Origin: Acidobacteriota bacterium | GTDB taxonomy: Bacteria; Acidobacteriota; Vicinamibacteria; Vicinamibacterales; Vicinamibacteraceae | Direction of reading: 5' to 3' | Assembly: GCA_020845575.1 (NCBI GenBank) | Contig: JADLFL010000001.1 | Span: forward strand, 1-64,000 | DNA: 64,000 nt | Shown: one piece after another, positions 20,000 to 28,349 of the stretch | Layout of the letters: every line of letters starts with the position of its first letter | Numbering within the stretch: position 1 is the first letter of the stretch | Made by a program: the position numbers and the translations under genes | Notes under the pieces: model-generated | What the model saw: only the letters and a program-made list of their open reading frames with translations | Databases searched by the model: none | Told to the model about the DNA's origin: nothing

Positions 20000-21130
20000 T
20001 CACACGGTGGCGGGCGTGGCGGTGAGGTCGTCGAGCGTTCTGACGCGGCCGTCGTGGAAGGGGTAGTCGACGTAGCCGACGTCGGTGCCGCCGTAGAACG
20101 TCTCGCGAACGGGCGTGTTCAGCGGCTGGCCGTCGCGCGTGCGGGCCACGAAGTCGGGCGTGCAGAGGAACGGCACGCCGAAAGCCACCAGGTCGGCCTC
20201 GCCGCGTGCGATGACGCGCTCGGCGGCGTCGGCCGTGTAGCCGGCGTTCGCGATCACCACGCCGTCGAAGACCTCACGCGCGATCGCGGTCATCGGGCGC
20301 ACCGCGTCGATGTCGTCGCTCGCCGGCGCTTCCAGCAGGTGCAGGTACATCACGCCACGCGCGTCGAGCTGCTCGGCCACGTACCGGGTGAGCGCTGCCG
20401 GATCGCTGTCGGACATGCTGTTGTACGGATTGGTCGGCGAGATGCGGACCCCGACGCGCGACGCACCGATCGCCGCGCTCGTCGCGTCGACGATCTCGAG
20501 CAGGAAGCGCGCGCGATTGGCGATCGAACCGCCGTAGTCGTCGGTGCGGTGGTTGGAGCCATCGCGCAGGAACTGGTCGATGAGGTATCCGTTGGCGGCG
20601 TGAAGCTCGATGCCATCGAAGCCTGCCGCGATGGCGTTGCGCGCGGCCTGGGCGAAATCCCCGACGATCGCGCGGATCTCCTGCACGTCGAGCGCGCGCG
20701 GAGTGGGCATCGCGCGCGGGCCGTCGTAGGTGATGACCTCGCCATCGGCCGCAATCGCCGACGCGCTCACCGGCGTGGATCCATCAGGACGCATGCTCGG
20801 GTGAGAGACGCGGCCCGTGTGCCACAACTGCACGACGATGCGGCCGCCGGCGGCGTGGACGGCCTCGGTCACCTGACGCCAGCCGGCGATCTGTTCCGGC
20901 GAGTAGATGCCAGGCGTGAACACGTACCCGGCGGCGGAGTCGGAGACCTGCGTCGCCTCGGTGATGACCAGGCCGGCCGACGCGCGCTGCGCGTAGTACA
21001 ACGCGGCGTGCGGTCCCGGCGCGAGAGACGGAAGCGCGCGGTTACGCGTCATCGCTGCCATCACGAAACGCTGCGGCAGGGCGAGGTGGCCGACTGTGGC
21101 GGGGGCGAAAAGGTGCGGGTGGCTGCTCAT
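20000..21130 (-). CDS. nemA: Old Yellow Enzyme family alkene reductase (NemA-like)
   Basis: A 376-residue FMN-dependent NADPH oxidoreductase of the OYE class, which reduces activated C=C bonds, nitro compounds and other electrophiles. Motifs: NRALPSLAPGPHAALYYAQRA, VVQLWHTGRVSH, and HAANGYLIDQFLRDGSNHR with the His-x-x-Asn substrate ligands, followed by DDYGGS. ATG 21130 is selected because GGAG lies 6 nt upstream and it gives the normal N-terminus; an in-frame ATG at 21169 would add 13 unusual residues. It is downstream of a MarR-family gene on the same strand, a common arrangement in which the regulator senses electrophiles and controls the reductase. Confidence 0.92.
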   Translation of the reverse strand: MSSHPHLFAPATVGHLALPQRFVMAAMTRNRALPSLAPGPHAALYYAQRASAGLVITEATQVSDSAAGYVFTPGIYSPEQIAGWRQVTEAVHAAGGRIVVQLWHTGRVSHPSMRPDGSTPVSASAIAADGEVITYDGPRAMPTPRALDVQEIRAIVGDFAQAARNAIAAGFDGIELHAANGYLIDQFLRDGSNHRTDDYGGSIANRARFLLEIVDATSAAIGASRVGVRISPTNPYNSMSDSDPAALTRYVAEQLDARGVMYLHLLEAPASDDIDAVRPMTAIAREVFDGVVIANAGYTADAAERVIARGEADLVAFGVPFLCTPDFVARTRDGQPLNTPVRETFYGGTDVGYVDYPFHDGRVRTLDDLTATPATV

Positions 21131-21167
21131 GGTGGGCTCCGTATGTTGCTGCGATGTTGCGTCAGAC

Positions 21168-21190
21168 ATGGTCTATAGGAAGATTGTCTA
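21168..21190. promoter_or_regulatory. Possible MarR operator: repeated TGGTCTA/TTGTCTA boxes
   Basis: ATGGTCTA at 21168-21175 and ATTGTCTA at 21183-21190 are two near-identical octamers 15 bp apart, just upstream of the OYE gene. ATTGTCTA recurs at 21683-21690, just upstream of the marR-like gene. Shared boxes before both regulator and target suggest a binding site (inference). Confidence 0.4.
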
Positions 21191-21220
21191 GTGATGAATT
21201 ATTGGGGCTGAAAAAAAGAC

Positions 21221-21676
21221 TCACGACGTGACCGTGTGTTCGCTCGCGACGAACCGGTGCACCAGGTCCGTCATGAGGGCGCGCTCCGTGCTGCTCAGGC
21301 TGCGCAGGATGCGTTCTTCTTCGGCGCCCAGGATCTCGCCCGCCCGCGCGAAGGCCGCGCGGCCGGCGGCGGTCGGCTCGGCGAGGACCGCGCGGCGGTC
21401 CTGCGGGTCGTCCACGCGACGCACGAGCCCGTCGGCTTCGAGGCGATCGGTGAGCTGGGTCATGTTGGAGCGGACGCACTTCTGGAACTGCGCGATCGCG
21501 CTCAGCGGCAGCGGGCGCTGCGCCTCGACGAGGCACCGCAGCACGCCTACCTTGGCGAGCGACAACTGCAGCGGTGCCAGCGCCTGTTCGAGCCTGGCTT
21601 CGAGCGTGCGCGCCGCGGCGATCAACGCCGCCGACACCGGGCACGGATGGCCCTTGCAGCTCGACACTTCATTCAT
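21221..21676 (-). CDS. MarR family transcriptional regulator
   Basis: A 151-residue winged-helix repressor. The recognition region is LPLSAIAQFQKCVRSNMTQLTDRLEADGLV, followed by the wing DDPQDRRAVLAEPTAAGRAAF, typical of MarR. Start ATG 21676 fits the family; the frame extends further upstream but without homology. Three Cys residues (Cys7, Cys12 and one at the start of the recognition region, KCVRSN) could act as thiol sensors of electrophiles, which suits its neighbour, an Old Yellow Enzyme. The gene precedes the reductase by about 90 bp on the same strand. ATTGTCTA at 21683-21690 overlaps its own promoter region, pointing to autoregulation. Confidence 0.88.
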   Translation of the reverse strand: MNEVSSCKGHPCPVSAALIAAARTLEARLEQALAPLQLSLAKVGVLRCLVEAQRPLPLSAIAQFQKCVRSNMTQLTDRLEADGLVRRVDDPQDRRAVLAEPTAAGRAAFARAGEILGAEEERILRSLSSTERALMTDLVHRFVASEHTVTS

Positions 21677-21682
21677 GCCTGT

Positions 21683-21690
21683 ATTGTCTA
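21683..21690. promoter_or_regulatory. ATTGTCTA box before marR-like gene
   Basis: Same octamer as at 21183-21190 upstream of the OYE gene, located 7 nt before the regulator's start codon. Candidate autoregulatory site. Confidence 0.35.
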
Positions 21691-21775
21691 TGTGTCCGGA
21701 CGATCTGTCAAGTGCGATGGAAGAGCCAGTGGCTGAATGAAGCCTTGGCTCTTCCACTGTTGCGGGAGTGAACCG

Positions 21776-23242
21776 CTACTCCGTCTTCGCGAGGGGCTTC
21801 AGTTCCCAGCCCTTGCGGTATTCGCGGGTGAGGAGCTTGTCGGCGTCCTTGTCGTTCACGAACGTCTCGGACTTGCCGTCGAACTGGAGTTGGCGGCCCG
21901 TGCGGTACGCGATGTTGGCGAGGTGGGGGAGGGCCGACGAGAGGTGGCCTTCCAGGGCGTCGCACGTCAGCACCTTCGGGTCGTTGGCGCGGATGGCGTC
22001 GACGAAGTTCTGGTAGTGCGGCGTCTCGATGCTGAAGAGCACGAGCGGATCGCTGCCGCCGGACTCGGGCGGCGCCTCGGACCCGGGGCCCTTCTCGGTC
22101 TTCGTCTTGCCCTTGTAGGACTGCCACTTGCGACCGTCGCCGTCGACCCACATCCAGCCGTCTGACCCGTAGAACAGGTTGCCGATGGTGACGCCGCCCT
22201 CCTCGTTGGTGGCCTCGCCGCGCGTGGCGAACTCCATCACCGTGCCGTCGCCGTACTCGAAGAACGACGTCTGGACGTCTGGCGTCTCCTGCGCCGAGGG
22301 CGCACCGAAGTAGCCGCCCACGGAACTGATCTTCACCGGGTGCTCCATCTTGCCGAGCCCCCAGCGCGCGATGTCGAACTGGTGCGGTCCCTGGTTGCCC
22401 GTGTCGCCGTTGCCGTACGACCAGTTCCAGTGCCAGTTGTAGTGGAAGCGGTTGACGTTGAACGGCGTCTTTGCCGCCGGACCGAGCCACAGGTCGTAGT
22501 CGACCTTGGAGAGATACGCGGCGTCCCAGTTCGGCTCGGGGCGCGCTTCGGCGTTCATGCGGAACGTCTGCCCGGCGCCGAGCGGGCCGTCGGGGTACTT
22601 CCCGATCGACGGACGCGGCTTGAAGCACAGACCGCGCGCCATGTAGACCTTGCCGATGCCGCCGTCCTTCAGGAACTGGATGGCCTGGCGTACCGCGGGC
22701 CGGCTGCGGTTCATCGTGCCGACCTGCACGATCTTGCCGTACTTCTTCTGCGCCTCGACTTCCTGCCGGCCTTCCCAGATCGTGTAACTGGATGGTTTCT
22801 CGACGTAGACGTGCTTGCCTGCCTGCAGCGCCATCACGGTCATGAGGGCGTGCCAGTGGTTCGGCGTGGCGATGATGACGCCGTCGATGTCCTTGTCGTC
22901 GAGCACGCGCCGGAAGTCCTGCACGAAGTTCGGCTTGAACGTGGCGACCTCGGCCAGGGCCTTGTCGTTGACGCGCTCGGCCTCGAGGTTGAGGTCGATG
23001 TCGGCGAGCGTCTTGATCTCGACGTTCTTCAGCTTCGCGAAGCCGCGCTTCAGTCCGTTGCCCTGGCCGCGCACGCCGATGCTCGCGAACACGAGCTTGT
23101 CGCTGGCGCCCTGGATGCGTGTCGCGGCTCTCGCCGTCGACGGAACGAGATGGCTGCCCGCGGCCACCACGGCCGCGCTCACGCCGAGCCGCGACGCGAA
23201 CTCCCGCCGCGACATGCCCTTGCCTGTCTCTTGATCTGCCAC
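21776..23242 (-). CDS. Gfo/Idh/MocA family oxidoreductase with Tat signal
   Basis: A 488-residue NAD(P)-dependent oxidoreductase of the Gfo/Idh/MocA superfamily, acting on sugars or glycosides. The N-terminus has a twin-arginine signal (MSRREFASRLG), so it is exported folded to the periplasm. The fold signatures are VFASIGVRGQGNGLKR, DGVIIATPNHWHALM and AGKHVYVEKPSSYTIWEG with the EKP motif. GTG 23242 is supported by AGGAGG 5 nt upstream. Stand-alone gene, so its substrate cannot be inferred from neighbours; Planctomycetes and Acidobacteria carry many such Tat-exported members. Confidence 0.93.
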   Translation of the reverse strand: MADQETGKGMSRREFASRLGVSAAVVAAGSHLVPSTARAATRIQGASDKLVFASIGVRGQGNGLKRGFAKLKNVEIKTLADIDLNLEAERVNDKALAEVATFKPNFVQDFRRVLDDKDIDGVIIATPNHWHALMTVMALQAGKHVYVEKPSSYTIWEGRQEVEAQKKYGKIVQVGTMNRSRPAVRQAIQFLKDGGIGKVYMARGLCFKPRPSIGKYPDGPLGAGQTFRMNAEARPEPNWDAAYLSKVDYDLWLGPAAKTPFNVNRFHYNWHWNWSYGNGDTGNQGPHQFDIARWGLGKMEHPVKISSVGGYFGAPSAQETPDVQTSFFEYGDGTVMEFATRGEATNEEGGVTIGNLFYGSDGWMWVDGDGRKWQSYKGKTKTEKGPGSEAPPESGGSDPLVLFSIETPHYQNFVDAIRANDPKVLTCDALEGHLSSALPHLANIAYRTGRQLQFDGKSETFVNDKDADKLLTREYRKGWELKPLAKTE

Positions 23243-23276
23243 GTTGGCCTCCTGTCGGGGCCAGGCGGGTCGCGCC

Positions 23277-23900
23277 TCACCCGAACGATCCGGTGTTCCG
23301 AAACCCGAAGTCTACCACCGCGGTCTGCCATTCGCGCACGGCCTGGATGGGATAGAGCAGCATGAGGATGTTCAGCGTCAGGTTGTCGCGGATCAGGTAG
23401 CCGACGATGAGCTCCATCGCGACGGCGGCCACCACGATGACCCACACGGGGAGGCGGGCGGCGAGCACGAAGCCGGCGACCATGGCCGCGATGTCGCTGA
23501 GCGAGTTGATCACGCTGTCGCCGTAGTAGTCGAGCGCGATCGTGGCCTCGCGATAGCGGTTGATGACCATGTCGGTGTTCTCGAGGACCTCCCACGCGCC
23601 CTCGACGGCCACCGCCGCCGCCAGCCGCAGGCCGATCGGCCACCGCCGCCCCACCAACCAGAACAGACCGTAGAACAGGAATCCGGGGATGATGTGCGAG
23701 AACGTGTACCAGTCGGTGAGGTGCTGCGAGTTGCCGGCACTCTGCACCTGCCCGTGCCAGAGCGAGACGTAGCCACACTGGCAGATGGGCAGCCGGCCCA
23801 TGAAGAGCAGGATCAATCCGGCTGCGGCCATCAACGCCCCGACGAGCGCGATGGACCTGGGGGTGGTCAGGGAGTCGAAGGAGGAGCGCACGGGGGACAC
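23277..23900 (-). CDS. DUF2585 (UPF0314) family membrane protein
   Basis: A 207-residue membrane protein recognisable by the family core: [15 protein letters not shown] followed by [17 protein letters not shown]. Four to five hydrophobic segments follow, with [16 protein letters not shown] conserved between them and [15 protein letters not shown] later. Function of the family is unknown. The start is one of two GTG codons (23900 or 23891); upstream the frame runs through the heptamer repeat array and would encode only LPVAGCR-type repeats, which I do not regard as coding. It lies just downstream of the Gfo/Idh gene's promoter side and is divergent from the nitrilase gene. Confidence 0.85.
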   Translation of the reverse strand: MSPVRSSFDSLTTPRSIALVGALMAAAGLILLFMGRLPICQCGYVSLWHGQVQSAGNSQHLTDWYTFSHIIPGFLFYGLFWLVGRRWPIGLRLAAAVAVEGAWEVLENTDMVINRYREATIALDYYGDSVINSLSDIAAMVAGFVLAARLPVWVIVVAAVAMELIVGYLIRDNLTLNILMLLYPIQAVREWQTAVVDFGFRNTGSFG

Positions 23901-23903
23901 TTT

Positions 23904-24047
23904 AACGGCAACCGGCAACCGGCAACCGGCGACCGGCGACCGGCAACGGGCAACCGGCAACCGGCAACCGGCAACCGGCAACCGGCAACCGGCAGACCGG
24001 CAACCGGCAACCGGCAACCGGCAAACCGGCAACCGGCAAACCGGTAG
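23904..24047. repeat. CCGGCAA heptamer tandem array (about 20 copies)
   Basis: About 140 bp of a 7-bp unit (CCGGCAA) with occasional variants (CCGGCGA, GGGCAAC) and a few 8-bp units. It fills the gap between the divergent DUF2585 and nitrilase genes, ending close to both start regions. It is the longest member of a repeat family seen at several other gene boundaries in this window. Confidence 0.95.
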
Positions 24048-24085
24048 GATGTCCGAAGGCCGGTGGTCCCGGGTCCAGGACCAGC

Positions 24086-24931
24086 ATGAGCGACTCAACC
24101 ATGACAGATGCGATTCGCGTGGGCGTGGGGCAGATGCATCCGGTGCCGTTCGATGTGGAGGCCAATCTGGCCACCATCGGGTGTCTGGTTCGAGCAGCCG
24201 CCGGGCACGGCGCGCAGTTGCTGGTGCTGCCGGAAACCGCGACCACCGGGTACTTCATCGCCGACCGGCTCGGCGAGCTCGCCGAACCCGACGACGGTCC
24301 GACGGCGACGCACCTGTCCGCCCTCGCCCGCGAGGCGCGCCTGCATCTGGTCTGCGGCATGGCGCTCGCCGAGGAGGGCCGGTTCTACGACGCGCAGCTC
24401 CTGTTCGGTCCGGATGGGAGTCGACTGGCGACCTATCGCAAGGCGCACCTGTTTGCCGCCGAGCGCCGATGGTATGCGGCGGGCGACACGCCGGTGGTGG
24501 TCGACACCGCGCTGGGGCGTCTGGGTCTGACGGTCTGCTACGACCTGATCTTCCCCGAGTACATCAGGGCGCTGACCGCGCGTGGCGCCGAGCTCGTGAT
24601 CAACAGCACCAACTGGATCGCCGACGACTGGCAGCGTGCGACGTGGGACTGGAACGGCCCGATGGTCGAGGCGCTGGCGCGCACGCGCGCGCTGGAGAAC
24701 GGCATCTTCCTCGCGATGGCCAACTGCATCGGTCAGGAGTTGCACTTCACCTCGCTCGGGCACTCGGCGATCGTCGCGCCGTCCGGCCAGCTGCTCGCGT
24801 CTGCCGGCACCGTCGTCGACCGTGTCATCGTCGCCGACATCGTGCGCCACAGCGCCGATCTCACGCGCTGGCGGGAGATCGCCACATACCGCCCCGATCG
24901 CCGACCGGAGCTGTACGGGGGCGAGGCGTAG
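24086..24931 (+). CDS. Carbon-nitrogen hydrolase (nitrilase superfamily)
   Basis: A 281-residue cytosolic amidase-type enzyme. The Glu-Lys-Cys triad is intact: Glu50 in [10 protein letters not shown], Lys119 in TYRKAHLF, and Cys151 in [14 protein letters not shown]. Length is normal for the superfamily, which hydrolyses C-N bonds in amides, nitriles or carbamoyl groups; the branch cannot be fixed by eye. ATG 24086 is the likely start, with ATG 24101 as an alternative. Its upstream region consists of the CCGGCAA array. Confidence 0.91.
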   Translation: MSDSTMTDAIRVGVGQMHPVPFDVEANLATIGCLVRAAAGHGAQLLVLPETATTGYFIADRLGELAEPDDGPTATHLSALAREARLHLVCGMALAEEGRFYDAQLLFGPDGSRLATYRKAHLFAAERRWYAAGDTPVVVDTALGRLGLTVCYDLIFPEYIRALTARGAELVINSTNWIADDWQRATWDWNGPMVEALARTRALENGIFLAMANCIGQELHFTSLGHSAIVAPSGQLLASAGTVVDRVIVADIVRHSADLTRWREIATYRPDRRPELYGGEA

Positions 24932-25001
24932 GCGCCTCTCCCGAAGTTGTCTGGCGTTCCGCACGCCCGCTCCGGATTCCTGGCATCCATTACACTGTCA
25001 C

Positions 25002-26372
25002 GTGCCATTCGCTCATTTCGGACTGCATCCCAGCTTCACGCGCGCGCTCAAGGAACTCGGCTTCACCCGACCCACGCCGATTCAGACAGATGCCATCCCG
25101 CCCGCGCTTGCCGGACGTGACGTGCTCGCCTGCGCGGCGACGGGCAGCGGCAAGACCGCCGCGTTCATCCTGCCCATCCTCCAGAAGCTGATCGACAAGC
25201 CGCGCGGGACCACGCGCGCGCTCGTGCTGACCCCCACGCGCGAACTGGCGGCGCAGATTCTCGAAGACCTGAACAACTTCGCGGTCCACACGCCCATCAG
25301 CGCAGCCGCCGTCTTCGGCGGGGTGGGCATGGGGCCGCAGGAGCACGCGTTCCGCCGCGGCGTCGACGTCATCATCGCGACGCCCGGTCGTCTGCTCGAT
25401 CACTTCCGCGCGCCGTACGCGAAGCTTCCCGGGCTCGAGTTCCTCGTCCTCGACGAGGCGGACCGGATGCTCGACATGGGCTTCCTGCCCGACATCCGCC
25501 GCGTGCTCAAGCACGTCCCCGCCGCGCGACAGACCCTGTTCTTCAGCGCGACGATGCCGGCGCCAATCGTGGCGTTGACGCGTGAGCTGCTGCGCGATCC
25601 CGCGACGATCAACCTCGCCCGCCAGGCCGCGCCGGCGGTCGGCATCACGCAGGCGGTCTATCCCGTCCCGCAGGACCTCAAGGGCGCGCTGCTGGCCACG
25701 CTGCTCGAGCGCGGCGTGATGACGCAGGCGCTCGTCTTCACGCGCACGAAGCACCGCGCCGATCGCCTCACCGCGTATCTCGAGAAGCAGGGCGTGAAAG
25801 CCGCGCGCATCCACGGCAATCGATCGCAGGCGCAGCGCACGCTGGCGCTCGCCGGATTCAAGAATGGCGAGTTCCCCGTGCTCGTGGCCACCGATATCGC
25901 CGCGCGGGGCATCGACGTCTCCGACCTCGGTCACGTGGTGAACTTCGACGTGCCCGTCGCGGCGGAGGACTACATCCATCGCGTCGGGCGCACGGGCCGC
26001 GCGGAAGCGACAGGTGAGGCGTTCACGTTCGTCTCGCGCGAAGAGGAAGGCGAGTGGCAACAGATCGAGAAGGTCGTGGGCAAGCGCCTGCCTCGCGTGC
26101 AGCTGCCTGACTTCGACTACAAGGCCGTTCCCGACACGCGTCTCGAGATTCCGCTGGCCGAGCGCATCGCCGCGATCAGGAAACGCAAGGCCGAGGAGCG
26201 CGCCCGCGCGCAGGCCAAGGCCGCGGCGCGCGCCGCTCGCCTGCCCGGCAGCGTCCGTGGCAACGCGACGGGTCCTGTCATCAAGCCGGGCAGTGGCCGC
26301 GGCGGGCGCAGCCACGCCCCTGCCATGCACGCGCGTCCCCACGGCGCGGATCGCCCGAAGCGCGGGCGATAG
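25002..26372 (+). CDS. DEAD-box RNA helicase (RhlE-like)
   Basis: A 456-residue ATP-dependent RNA helicase. Motifs in order: Q motif (PTPIQTDAIPPAL), Walker A ATGSGKTAAF, PTRELAAQ, TPGRLLDHF, DEADRMLDMGF, SATMP, then domain 2 with TDIAARGIDV and HRVGRTGR. A basic, low-complexity C-terminal tail of about 60 residues (KRKAEERARAQAKAAARAAR) probably aids RNA binding, as in RhlE proteins. The start is a GTG at 25002, just before the first conserved Phe; a long in-frame extension upstream overlaps the nitrilase gene and is not conserved in type. Role: ribosome assembly or mRNA turnover. Confidence 0.94.
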   Translation: MPFAHFGLHPSFTRALKELGFTRPTPIQTDAIPPALAGRDVLACAATGSGKTAAFILPILQKLIDKPRGTTRALVLTPTRELAAQILEDLNNFAVHTPISAAAVFGGVGMGPQEHAFRRGVDVIIATPGRLLDHFRAPYAKLPGLEFLVLDEADRMLDMGFLPDIRRVLKHVPAARQTLFFSATMPAPIVALTRELLRDPATINLARQAAPAVGITQAVYPVPQDLKGALLATLLERGVMTQALVFTRTKHRADRLTAYLEKQGVKAARIHGNRSQAQRTLALAGFKNGEFPVLVATDIAARGIDVSDLGHVVNFDVPVAAEDYIHRVGRTGRAEATGEAFTFVSREEEGEWQQIEKVVGKRLPRVQLPDFDYKAVPDTRLEIPLAERIAAIRKRKAEERARAQAKAAARAARLPGSVRGNATGPVIKPGSGRGGRSHAPAMHARPHGADRPKRGR

Positions 26373-26419
26373 CCATCGCCGGGTGTCAACAGCATTCCAA
26401 TTCGCGGAACGCTGAGAGT

Positions 26420-26440
26420 GGCGACCTGAAAGGTCGGCCA
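26420..26440 (+). terminator. Hairpin CGACCT-GAA-AGGTCG after helicase gene
   Basis: A perfect 6-bp stem with GAA triloop at 26422-26436, followed about 20 nt later by a T-rich stretch (CTTACCTCTTTTT). Probable transcription end for the helicase gene; the same triloop type is seen at 4408-4428. Confidence 0.5.
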
Positions 26441-26555
26441 TTTAGCATTCGCTTACCTCTTTTTCGGCCCGGCCGTGAGTACCAGATTTGCATAGGCAAG
26501 CCATGAAGGGCGTGCGCGGCGGTTACCGTCTGACGACCAGAGGAGAGAACTGATC

Positions 26556-26882
26556 ATGAAACGAATGGCCTTCGGAGCGGTGCTTGCCGCCTTCATCACG
26601 CTGCCGGCGTGGGTGAGCGCTCAGGACATCGAGAAGGGCAAGACGGTGTACGCGGCCAACAAGTGCCAGACCTGCCATCAGATCGACGGCAAGGGCAACA
26701 AGCGCTTTCCACTCGATGGCGTGGGCGCGAAGCTCTCCGCAGACGACATCAGCAAGTGGATCACCGCGCCGGCCGAGATGGAAGCCAAACTGGCCGAAAA
26801 GCCGAAGGTTCGGATGAAGCCATACAAGCTCGCCGATGCCGACCTCAAGGCGCTCGTCAGCTACATGCAGAGCTTGAAGTAG
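26556..26882 (+). CDS. Small periplasmic c-type cytochrome
   Basis: A 108-residue monohaem cytochrome c with signal peptide (cleavage near WVSAQD). The haem motif is CQTCH at residues 37-41 and a likely axial Met is in KVRMKPYKL, followed by the C-terminal helix DLKALVSYMQSL. The ATG at 26556 is preceded by AGGAGAG. It starts a four-gene operon with the NapC/NirT-like, decahaem and outer-membrane barrel genes, so it probably shuttles electrons in the periplasm for that pathway. A 16-codon ORF, MKGVRGGYRLTTRGEN (26503-26553), ends 2 nt before it. Confidence 0.93.
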   Translation: MKRMAFGAVLAAFITLPAWVSAQDIEKGKTVYAANKCQTCHQIDGKGNKRFPLDGVGAKLSADDISKWITAPAEMEAKLAEKPKVRMKPYKLADADLKALVSYMQSLK

Positions 26883-26888
26883 GCCATC

Positions 26889-28289
26889 GTGATCGATAGC
26901 CGGCCCCTCCTGCCACGCGCGCTCACCGCGCATCCCGTGGCCGCCCTCGGCACCGCGCTCACCACGGTGAGCGCGGGCCTGTTCCTGCTTTCCCTGCTCG
27001 CCGAGGCCCTGGGCTGGCTGCAGAACCCGTACATCGGGTTGCTGACCTTCATCGCGCTGCCCGCGTTTTTCATCATGGGCCTGCTGCTGATCCCCATCGG
27101 GGCGTGGCGGGCGCGCCGGCGTGCGAGTCGCGGGTTGCCGGAGTTGCAGTGGCCGACACTCGATCTTCGCGACGCACGCGTACGCGGCTGGATGCTCCTG
27201 CTGGCCGTCGCCACAGTGCTGAACACACTCATCGTCAGCGCGGCGGGCATGCAGGCCGTGCACTACATGGACTCGCCGTCCTTCTGTGGCCAGGTGTGCC
27301 ACACGCAGATGGATCCGCACTTCGTGCAGTGGCAACTGGGCCCGGCGCACACGAAGGTCGCCTGCGCGAGCTGCCATATCGGTCCCGGTCCCGAGGGGTT
27401 CGTGCTCGCGAAAGCGCGCGGAACGTCGCAGCTGATCCAGGTGATCACCGGGACGTATCCCACGCCCGTGCCGACGCCCGTCGCCCATCGCCCCGACGCG
27501 AACGTGACATGCGGCTCCTGCCACGACGCGAAGCGGTGGATCGGCGAACGGACGCGTGACTACACCGAGATCGGCGATGACGAGGCCAACACGCCGTCGA
27601 CGACGCTGATGACGCTGCTGGTGGGCGGGACGAGACCCGATGGGAGCGCGTCCGGCATCCACTGGCACGCCACGCCTGGCCTCGAAATCGAGTACATCGC
27701 CACCGATGCGAGTCGCGGAAAAATTCCGTGGGTCCGCGTGAAATTCCCCACGGGTGACATCAAGGAATTCAGTGTCGAGGGCTTCGATCCGGCGTCGGGT
27801 GGCGAGCGCCGGCGCATGGATTGTGCCGATTGCCATAACAAGGTGGCGCATCCGTTCGCGCCAAGTGCCGAGCGCGCCGTCGACCGTGCGTTTGTCGACG
27901 GCCGCCTCGATGCGCGCCTGCCGTACCTGCGCCGCGAGGCCGTGCGACTGCTCACTGCCGAGTACGCCTCCGAGGACGAGGCGCGCGCGGCGATCACGTC
28001 GGGCCTTGCCGAGTTCTACGCCGGTGAGGGGGACGGTGCGAGTGCCGGCCCCGTGGACCAGAAGGGCGTGGCGGTTGCCGGGCGCACACTGGCCGACATC
28101 CACGCGGCCAACGTGCATCCCGCGATGCGCGTGACGTTCGGGACGTACACCAGCTTCCTCGGCCACACAGACGCCGACGGCTGTTTCAGATGCCACGATG
28201 ACGAGCACACGGCCAAGGACGGCTCGGTCATCACCCAGGAATGCGAGTCCTGCCACAGGGAAGTGGAGCAGCCTCCTGCGACCCCCTGA
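26889..28289 (+). CDS. NapC/NirT-like multihaem membrane cytochrome
   Basis: A 466-residue protein with about three hydrophobic segments in the first 125 residues, followed by a periplasmic multihaem domain. Five CxxCH sites are visible (CASCH, CGSCH, CADCH, CFRCH, CESCH) plus one CX3CH site, FCGQVCHTQM, at the position of the first NapC-type haem. The NapC/NrfH-type segment HTKVACASCHIGPGPEGF follows it. Such proteins oxidise quinol in the inner membrane and pass electrons to periplasmic cytochromes. The start is GTG at 26889, 6 nt after the small cytochrome. Context with decahaem MtrA-like and MtrB-like genes suggests it is the quinol-linked entry point, as CymA is in Shewanella (inference). 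Confidence 0.9.
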   Translation: MIDSRPLLPRALTAHPVAALGTALTTVSAGLFLLSLLAEALGWLQNPYIGLLTFIALPAFFIMGLLLIPIGAWRARRRASRGLPELQWPTLDLRDARVRGWMLLLAVATVLNTLIVSAAGMQAVHYMDSPSFCGQVCHTQMDPHFVQWQLGPAHTKVACASCHIGPGPEGFVLAKARGTSQLIQVITGTYPTPVPTPVAHRPDANVTCGSCHDAKRWIGERTRDYTEIGDDEANTPSTTLMTLLVGGTRPDGSASGIHWHATPGLEIEYIATDASRGKIPWVRVKFPTGDIKEFSVEGFDPASGGERRRMDCADCHNKVAHPFAPSAERAVDRAFVDGRLDARLPYLRREAVRLLTAEYASEDEARAAITSGLAEFYAGEGDGASAGPVDQKGVAVAGRTLADIHAANVHPAMRVTFGTYTSFLGHTDADGCFRCHDDEHTAKDGSVITQECESCHREVEQPPATP

Positions 28290-28349
28290 TCGCACCAGCA
28301 ACGGCGTTCGTTCGTGGCAAGCCGCGAACGCAGGTGAGAGGTGGACGAG

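Noticed and set aside
23904-24047. CRISPR array
   Set aside because: Repeat unit is 7 bp with no unique spacers and no cas genes nearby.
23901-24098. Proline/valine repeat peptide (LPVAGCR) encoded ahead of the DUF2585 gene
   Set aside because: It is just the translation of the CCGGCAA array, which lacks stops in several frames; the DUF2585 homology begins after it.
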